Below are positions 53,713 to 60,727 of a stretch of DNA of 60,727 nucleotides, one piece after another. Below the pieces are notes generated by a model. It saw only the letters and a program-made list of their open reading frames with translations, was not told where the DNA came from and did not search any database. The DNA is from Gnetum montanum (taxonomy: Eukaryota > Streptophyta > Gnetopsida > Gnetales > Gnetaceae). The first letter of the stretch is position 1, and each line of letters begins with the position of its first letter. The DNA is taken from contig MNCI01034058.1 of NCBI GenBank assembly GCA_015680685.1, positions 590,748-651,474 on the forward strand, in the 5' to 3' direction. The position numbers and the translations under genes are program-made.

Positions 53713-55485
53713 TCAGGAAGTCATTGAAGGTACGGGACTACTAGGTTGCACTACATTGAGCAATCCTTTCTTTTCCATTCTTTGAAAATCATTTTGGAAA
53801 GTTTGACAAGTGTCTGTGTCGTGTCCAGACATTTGGTGGTAGTGGCAGTATGCACTTAAGTCAAAATGTTGTGGGACACATGCGTTGTATGTTGTAGTGG
53901 AATGACTTGCCAATTCACAGTGTTTCTGGTTGCATATGTAGGCATCATCTAACATGCATTTTCATTGGACCAATCCAGTGTTGAGGATTTGTTCTAGTAA
54001 TTGGGAAGGTTTTCCTGGCAAGGGTATGTGTTTGCGTTGGGTGCGCTCATGTCTAGGAGTGGCTTGTGTGGTGGAACCAAAGCTAGAGCTGGCGGATTAG
54101 GGTGTTAAGGCCACAGGCTTGTTGGTTGCATGTGTTGGCATGGTGATTGTTGCGATTATTGCGTTTGATGTTGCTTGTGTATCTTGTGTTGTTTGTGTTG
54201 GTCGTAGTTGTTGCATTTTTTGTTTTGTATGTTGTTGTTTGTGTTGTTGTGCATGTTGTTGTTTTTTGTGTTGGCTCCTATAGGCCAAGTAGGATGGGTT
54301 ATTGCTTGCTCTTACTGCCTCTTCAATGCCCTTTACTTGGTCAAAGGCCTAGGTAAGAGACTTTGGGGCCTGGTAGAGCAGTTTGAACTTGATGAAGTCA
54401 TTGACTGCATCCTTGAAGATTGCCAAGAGATGTGTCTCTGCCATAGGCTCATGCATTTCATTGGTTGTGGCACTCCGATCCTTGTTTGACATGAAGGAGC
54501 TTGTCAATTATGACTTTAGGTTTAATGTTGTATCTGAAGCATGTTACAAACTAGTGTATGAGGTCCTCGAGGGATGCAATGGAAGCTCAGGGTAGGGCCC
54601 GGTACCAGTCTAGAGCTTTGCTAGTGAGCGATAAGGGAAAGAGGCATAGAATGGAATGTGGCCAAGAGTGCAACATGATGGATTCTACATGGAATGTGAT
54701 GATATGTGCATTGGAATCACTATGACCATTGTATTTTGTTAGATGTGGTAATGAATAGCCCACAGGTGGTGTAAGGGGTGGGACCATAGGACAGATCGGA
54801 TCATCACAGTAAAAGTCCACCACCTTGGGTGTGTCTGAGGAGGTAGCCTTGAGCTGGTTGATTTCCTTCATCAGAGTCTAGATGAATTGGGACACTTGTT
54901 CCCAACTCATAGATTCACAAGCCAGTTGTGTTGACTGGACTTGCATAGGTTGTGCAGTGAAGGGTTGGATCACCAATTGTGGGCTTTGCGAGTTTAATGT
55001 TGAGGTAGACAACTGTTGGTAGTTTAATGTCAAACCAAACGTGTGTTGGTAGTTTAGGGCCATACTGGACCATGGATAGTTTAACGTCATCCCAAACGAA
55101 TGATGAGCAGGTGCCTGAGGCACTAGTGAAATAGGCATGGCACATGTGGTGCCTACATAAATGTTGGGTTGAGGTTGGGAAGGTTGGGGCATGGCCCCAA
55201 CAGAGGCATAAGGTATTTGTGTTGCTTGGGGTTGGGCCCTGTCATATGTACAATGTGTTTGGATTGTTTGGGGCTGGGCCCCAGTGTGTGTAGTTGTGAA
55301 GTGAATACCTTGGGCATGTGCTCCAAGTGTTGTGATTGTTGTGAGGAGGCAAGGCCCCAAGGGGTGTTGGGTTCAGGCAGGGCCGTGAACTCATACTTGT
55401 ACTCGAATGGAAATCTCGAGTAAGAGGAAGTCATCTTGGAATCATTGTGTTGTATGTATTGCATGTATTGGACAAGGTGATCCAT
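53713..55485 (-). pseudogene. Gag of element D
   Basis: The frame opens at 55485 (MDHLVQYMQYIQHNDSK) and passes through a Pro/Gln/Thr-rich N-terminal region. That region includes coding copies of the TAAACT repeat (TLNYPW, ALNYQH, TLNYQQ; 54990-55095). The capsid-like start reads LPHLTKYNGHSDSNAHIITF and SLTSKALDWYRALP (54871-54587), typical of Tat Gag (YdG..dP..Hl..F ... A..WY..L). Near the end is CHYHQMSGHDTDTCQTFQND (about 53860-53800), the Tat zinc-knuckle-like C..H....H.T..C motif. Frames are interrupted several times. Confidence 0.78.
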
Positions 55486-55503
55486 GTTGGTGGTAGTTAG
55501 TAC

Positions 55504-56026
55504 TTAAACTGGCTTGAAGTTAGGTGCAAATTGCGGTGAACTCGACTTTGAAACGAATGCATTTTGTGTGTTTTTGTTGAAAAAACACTGTAGCGGTATA
55601 GTAGTAGTACTGTAGTGGCACAGTAGTGGTACTATAGCGGCACTGTAGCAGCGTGAGCACTGTAGCAACCAGAAAACACTATAGCAGTGTGAGCACTGTA
55701 GCAACCAGAAAACACTGTAGCAGCGTGAGCGTGAGTTCGAACCTAGCATGAGCACTGTAGCAATCACAAAACACTGTAGCAGCGTGAGTACTATAGGAGC
55801 GTGAGTGTGAGTATGGCAGTGTATGTACACAGTGTGAGCGTGAGTATGGAAGTGTGTGTACACAGCGTGAGTGTGAGTTAGAACCCAGCGTGTGCAGCGT
55901 GAGTAGCTTGCAGTGTGCGCAAGCTGTCAGCGTGTGCAAGCTATGAGCGTTAGTTTCAGTACTTGGTTTGGGTAGCGTTTGAATAGGTAACATGATCAGC
56001 GTTTTGATTAAACAGAAAATAAGTTT
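55504..56026. repeat. Leader of element D with CACTGTAGCAGCGTGAG repeats
   Basis: ACTGTAGCAGCGTGAGCACT and variants repeat from about 55590 to 55960. GCGTGAG also crowds D's U3. The open frames here are low-complexity His/Thr or Cys/Ser runs, not genes. Confidence 0.65.
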
Positions 56027-56045
56027 GATCCTCCTTCTAGCATCA
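56027..56045 (-). other. Primer-binding site of element D
   Basis: TGATGCTAGAAGGAGGATC starts six bases after the LTR end. Element Z has TGGCGCTAGAAGGAGGGCC with the same spacing. Confidence 0.7.
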
Positions 56046-56051
56046 ATTTAC

Positions 56052-57661
56052 TATACTGACCAAAATCATTAGTGTAAGGCTAGAAGGAAAAAACAAACAC
56101 GGAAAGATCCTCAAATGAGCACAGCTGACCCACCCTTCGTGTGAGGGCAAGTTGGAAAAGAAAAATGAAGGTAGAGTGTCTTGAATGGTCTACACGCAAA
56201 TCAACCAAGGACTTCCTCGAACGTAAGCTATGGCTACTACTGGGGTTATTGTAACTGATGATGTACGAAATGTAAACAGTGATGCATGAAATGCAAACAG
56301 AGTGTATACAAAACTATATTGTAAAAAAAGCATAAACAAAGCAAATAATGTAAATGGAATGCAATAATGAACTATATTATATTTTTTAACAAGAATATGC
56401 ACTGGTCAAAGCATAGTTGCATGTTTGGATGGCAAGTCAAGTGCTAAGCCCCAAAGTGATGTGTTACAGGTGCTTGGATGCTATGAGTCTCGTGTGCCTG
56501 AGCGTCCAAGGTTTCTGGTCGATGCTTCCTAAGCCGTCAACCTTCAAAATTTTCAACCTGTTTATGTCAATTCCCCCCCTAGTTTATGTGAATGGATTGG
56601 GTATTTATAAGGTTTTGGATAAGCTTGGGCATGAAACCCATAGATGGATCAATGGCTGAGAAATGAGAGGAAAACAGATCAAGTGACACGTGTCTGATGG
56701 ATAGCCATATCTGAGTTCGATGTGTGTGGGCAAGCTACATTTTTTACCAGGTGCATTATATCTTACAGTGTGTGCTGGCTTACTCAAGCTAGCTTATGCT
56801 CATGGATTGGAGCATAAGAGCTTAGCAAGCTCAAAAATGGTGAAAATTTACAAAGAAAATCAAGAGGGATTGACTCCAACTCGGTTGAAACTTCTCGGTC
56901 CCCAAATCGACTACTGCAGGATGTCGATTTGAGTGGTTTCGTGGCTGTTCAAGGCATCTTTGCTTCACTAGGACTCCCAACGTAAGTTGATTTGGTCTTG
57001 GCATGTCCTCAGCATGTGTTTGGAGTGCTTTTGTCTGGGCATGATCAGTACTCATGCTGATGAGTAGTACTCACACTAGTGAATAGTACTCACGGTGTAC
57101 TCACATTGCCAACATGATCCTAGCGTGAGTGAGTTGAAAGTGATACCTTTTACACCAAATTTTGATTTTTTGAAGCCTGTTCTTGAGTGCAACATTTTCC
57201 TGACTGTGTGTGACCCTGAGATTGATCTGTAAGTCAAAAACTGAAGCTGATTGTGACTTGTTTTAAGCCACTTTTGACATCTCACACTGCACTCATGCTA
57301 CCAGCGTGTCCACAGCATGAGCTGCAGTGTGAGTGATAAAAACTTGCAATTTTGGGCCTGAAACCTAGGATTCCGGAGGCTGGGACTGGAGGTTGTCGAT
57401 AATGAACCTTGAGGATGAGTTGCACCTTGGAAGTCGGATCATTTTAACTCAGTTTTGAGGCTGTCGGAGTTGGTCACACTAGACTCATGTTGCCAGCATG
57501 TGTGCAGCATGAGTGTGAAAATCTACACAATTTCTAGAGTGAGTTGCCCAGGTCAAGCAAGCATGAGTGCTCTTCCTTAGTCAAGTTTTGCTTCCTAAAG
57601 GCTTAAGAGGCTCTGAGTTGTTCTTGTTTCAAAGTGTTAGGCCAAAATTTGTGGTGTTTCA
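56052..57661 (-). repeat. 5' LTR of element D
   Basis: A 1610-bp LTR starting TGAAACACCACAAATTTTGG at 57661, with TATAAATA at 56602-56609. It pairs with 49136-50715. Many differences are C/T or G/A, so the insertion is not recent. Confidence 0.88.
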
Positions 57662-57736
57662 ATAAGTAGAGAGTAAATCCTAAAAACAATATTTAGTTTC
57701 ATGTAGGTTCAAGCCCTTCTTCTAGTGCCAAAAAGA
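57662..57736 (-). other. Element E unit 1: primer-site end, with right ATAAG duplication of D
   Basis: It opens with ATAAG (57662-57666). On the minus strand it holds TGGCACTAGAAGAAGGGC (57713-57730), six bases after the small LTR that ends at 57737. Confidence 0.65.
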
Positions 57737-57933
57737 TGTTGTGATAAGAATCATTGTAATACTGAGATTTGACACAACTAACATGAAACTGAGCTAGGTA
57801 ATCTCATGGCCACAAAATGGACTTGAAAAACTAATTTTTCCATTAACTTTCCTAAAATCAAAAGGGGACTTGCAACTCACTTGAAAATCTAATAGTATGA
57901 GCCAAATGTTAGTAGATTAAAAGTAACTAGACA
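57737..57933 (-). repeat. Small LTR of element E (shared, middle)
   Basis: About 197 bp, TGTCTAGTTAC ... TCACAACA on the minus strand. It matches 58973-59201 with an internal length difference. It is followed by a primer site on its left and preceded by internal unit 2 on its right, so it joins two internal units. Confidence 0.65.
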
Positions 57934-58972
57934 TATTCTAGAGTGTTCAACTTGAGAAAATAAATCCAATGATGGCAGTAAGGGAATCACAAGTTCTTTT
58001 ATGTGAAGTTAGAAAGATACTATTCTTTATCACATCAATGCCTAATCCATGTGTTTTCTCAAAAAAAGCAACTTTATCACATCATAGATGAGCTTCATAA
58101 TAGAACAAGAGAGATCCTTTGGATTTATGCTCAAGGAAAATTACTACAACTTAGAGTCCATTGAATCCAAAGGCTGATTGAGAAAGTGTCTAAGAAAGAA
58201 GATCATTAAATGAGGCCATGCTTCCTCTTTTTCTTCTAAAAGTGATGTGTGAACTAAGAGGCTGGTCTAGGTTATTCTTCATCGTAGCTTCTTTGATCTA
58301 TAGGTGAATGTGTTGTTGCATATTTTTCTTCTCCATAATGAACTCTACTATCTCCTTAGCTTCTTCATCATTTAATTCAATTGGGTGATTTAGATTGGAA
58401 AAAAAAGTATCGCAAATCATTAGTGCACTCATATTATACCATGATCTTAAACATGTTTAGTGTCAAAATATAGCCTAGTTCCCATTTGGCATAAGCTAGT
58501 TTATAGTCCTTTAGTCTCAATCCTCCTAATAATTCTTAATTTCTTCTCAAGCCATCAACTTCTAGATCTTAGAGGAGCTCAAAGTAAATGATGATGCTAT
58601 AACAACAATTGTAGAAATCATGTGACTTCATAAGGTTATTACCAGTGCACTAGTTCATCCCTACAAATAGGTTCACAGTTGAAATAGAAGGTGAGAAGTT
58701 TCAATTTCAAAGAAAGTGTTGAAGTCACAAAGATCGATGTGATGTCAATTTTTTTTACAAAGCACATTAATGAGAGTTGATGAAGAGAAATAAAGAAACT
58801 ACATTAGAATTGCATAAAATCAATGTAAAATGTCTATTTCAATACAACATGTCAATGATACTTGAAAAAAGCACAGAAGCAAAAAAAATGTAAAAAGATA
58901 AGCATAGAGTAGATCTTGCAAACAACATTTAGGTTCATGTAGATTCAATCACTTCTTACAGTGCCAGAAAGA
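57934..58972 (-). mobile_element. Element E, internal unit 2
   Basis: About 1.04 kb with no recognisable gene. It matches unit 1 (48161-49135 plus 57662-57736). The primer site TGGCACTGTAAGAAGTG lies at 58950-58966. Confidence 0.65.
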
Positions 58973-59201
58973 TATTGTGATAGAAATTATTGTAATACTA
59001 ATATTAGACACAACCTAACATAAAACTGAGCTAGGTAATATCGTGGCCACAAAATGGTCTTGAAAAACTAAATTTTCAATTAACTTCCTTAATATTAAAA
59101 GGGGACTTAAAAATTTCTTAAAAAATCTAAAAATATGAGCCAAATGTTAGCAAATTAAAAGAAAAAATGAAAATATTTATGCATGGAATAGCCAGTAGAC
59201 A
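58973..59201 (-). repeat. Small LTR of element E (right)
   Basis: About 229 bp, minus strand TGTCTACTGGC ... TCACAATA. With the LTR at 57737-57933 it bounds a TRIM-like element of about 1.5 kb. Confidence 0.6.
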
Positions 59202-59669
59202 ATAAGAAAAAGCACATATAACATAGATCAAGACAAAATAAAGCATGGTATATGGCTAGAAGGAAAGAGCAATTGATGACAAAGTGAAAAATGAAATAAA
59301 TATAATTCATTAAAGCATTAAATTAAAGAAGAAAATGCAGAAAATAGAAAATAGATCTATGATAGATCTAGATAATATCAAAGATAAAGAACTAAAAAAG
59401 TAAAGATCCATATTACAAGAGAAACCAAAATATAGGAACGAAATGTTCTAGAAGATGTACCAAGGATTAGAGGTGTTCCATGAGGAGCTATGTTATCCCA
59501 TTCTTTCTCTAATGTGTGTACCTCATGCAAATTTAGAAGGTCATGAAGTAAATGGATAGACCAACTTGGTGTATGGACTTGATTCTGAGTAATTATCCAT
59601 ATGTTATGAGGACAAGAGGATACAATGTGTTAGAAGTGAAAGAGGAGAGAAATTAGATATTCTAATTAT

Positions 59670-59723
<54 letters not shown>

Positions 59724-60727
59724 ATTATTCTACAAAGAGCCAAAGTCTTTGGAAAGAATTTTCCAAAACACTAATAGTAAGGAATGTTAACTGAGTTGAG
59801 TAGTAAAGGTAGCTTAAAAAATGTTAAGCAAATCTTCCAAAATCCAAAGGAAGAAAATTGTCAACTAACTAAAAAGCCAACCAAATGGTAACAAATGGTA
59901 ACATCTTTCTATTTTAGGGGTATCCTACTATTTATAGGTCAAAGAATGCCTCATAAATTATGTAAAAACAATGCATTGAGGGCTACAAAATCTTGCAAAA
60001 GTTTCTGGAACGTTCTAGATAGGATAGTTTACATGTAGATAAATGCATGTGAAAATTAATGTCAGACATCAAAGACTAAAAGAAGAATTGATGCTGGAAT
60101 TAACAATGGATGTAGAAACTAAGAACTACAAAAAAAGGGCCAAAAAGATGTTGCTGGCATTGCAAAACGTCATTTTTGGTAAGTTAAAGATAAAGGTCCA
60201 TAAACTACATTGTAGATGATGTAGGATATTGAATATAGACTACTGAAGATAGCTTTAATGTTGAAAATCCATAGAATACTCTTAGGACTCTAACTTATGT
60301 AGAAAAATCCAAAGTTGATATAAAACTAGATATTCTTCTTATTTTTTTATGATTATTCAGTTAAATAATTCTTGGATGTTGCAACATGCCCGAGATATAG
60401 GATCTTATATACATAAGCATGCAATGTTGATCATTTGTAAGTGGGATTCATATTTTGATTTCCAATCTAAAGAATATGCTAAAGTTCCTTGTTTTGTTAA
60501 TTTATATACTCTTCTATTGATTTTTTAGAAAGCTAAGTAGAAAACTAACCTTCTTGATCTTATTAAGCATATGAAGTATATTTCTATAACATTTGGTTTT
60601 CATAATGTTTTTTTTTTGTTGAAATCAACCTTCTTAATCATAAGAAGGAATTAGTATTACAAGTAAGAGAAAAGGCTTATATTCAGCCAATTGCATATTA
60701 TAATCTTTCTAATTCTTGTAACTTTTG
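59202..60727. other. AT-rich right end, no gene recognised
   Basis: No supported coding region. A plus-strand reading near 60395-60600 (KHAMLIICKWDSYFDFQSKE) has stops and no recognised family. It contains the GA microsatellite. Confidence 0.4.
59673..59721 (+). repeat. (GA)n microsatellite
   Basis: About 24 uninterrupted GA repeats, a simple-sequence repeat likely to be length-polymorphic. Confidence 0.95.

Larger units (their letters stand above)
49136..57661 (-). mobile_element. Element D: complete Tat-type derivative lacking RT and integrase
   Basis: Two long LTRs in minus orientation, flanking ATAAG duplications, a primer site, gag and protease, two minisatellites, a hairpin and a polypurine tract. 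RT, RNase H, integrase and the antisense gene are all absent. The type 2 and type 1 TAAACT arrays, which flank pol in A and B, lie only about 150 bp apart here. D is therefore a gag-protease non-autonomous element. Confidence 0.88.

Noticed and set aside
55504-55993. His/Thr- and Cys/Ser-rich open frames in element D's leader
   Set aside because: They are translations of CACTGTAGCAGCGTGAG-type repeats.
1-60727. tRNA or rRNA genes
   Set aside because: No cloverleaf with A and B boxes or rRNA core was recognised by eye. A tRNAscan run would settle this.

Overview
This window looks like nuclear DNA from a large, repeat-rich plant genome. It holds plant-type Ty3/gypsy LTR retrotransposons with the second, plant-type RNase H of the Tat lineage, an Athila-like element with a tRNA-Asp type primer site, long LTRs with TATA boxes, GT-AG introns, heavy C-to-T decay and one assembly gap (24132-24859). 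No ordinary host gene, rRNA, tRNA or CRISPR array was recognised. A gymnosperm-like genome would fit, but the species cannot be named from the sequence.

Layout: (Z) A minus-strand element enters from the left with gag remnant 1-733, primer site 957-975 and LTR 982-2387. (A) A plus-strand Tat element covers 2388-14216: a long antisense gene (3585-7344), RT-RNase H-aRNase H-integrase (7729-11209), a minisatellite, a purine tract and a 3' LTR (12800-14216). (C) A minus-strand Tat element covers 14217-25.1 kb. Element A interrupts its pol; its own antisense gene is at 17278-21312 and its protease-gag remnant at 22.2-25.1 kb. (B) A plus-strand Tat element covers about 25.1-36.24 kb: antisense gene (25463-29769), pol (30465-33969), minisatellite and 3' LTR (35392-36243). 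(G) A U3-like fragment with tandem repeats lies at 36244-37250. (F) A complete minus-strand Athila-like element covers 37853-46911, with gag and a separate downstream gene but no pol. (D) A complete minus-strand Tat derivative covers 49136-57661, flanked by ATAAG duplications, with gag-protease but no RT or integrase. (E) D lies inside a tandem, TRIM-like small-LTR element (48.16-49.13 and 57.66-59.20 kb). The last 1.5 kb is AT-rich with a GA microsatellite.

The most interesting feature is the gene carried by A, B and C on the strand opposite to gag-pol, between protease and RT. It has at least seven exons with GT-AG introns at matching positions in all three copies. Exon 2 encodes a HAD/FCP1-like phosphatase fold with a degraded DxDxT motif. 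A roughly 1.05-kb exon 4 encodes a domain resembling the 'putative plant transposon protein' domains, and the last exon is coiled-coil rich. Two of the copies have TATA boxes upstream on the antisense strand. Element F carries a possible relative of the exon-4 domain in sense orientation behind its own promoter-like block. An antisense position would explain how introns survive retrotransposition. All pol genes here contain stops or frameshifts, so these copies are relics, but the shared architecture implies that the ancestral elements moved with this cargo gene.
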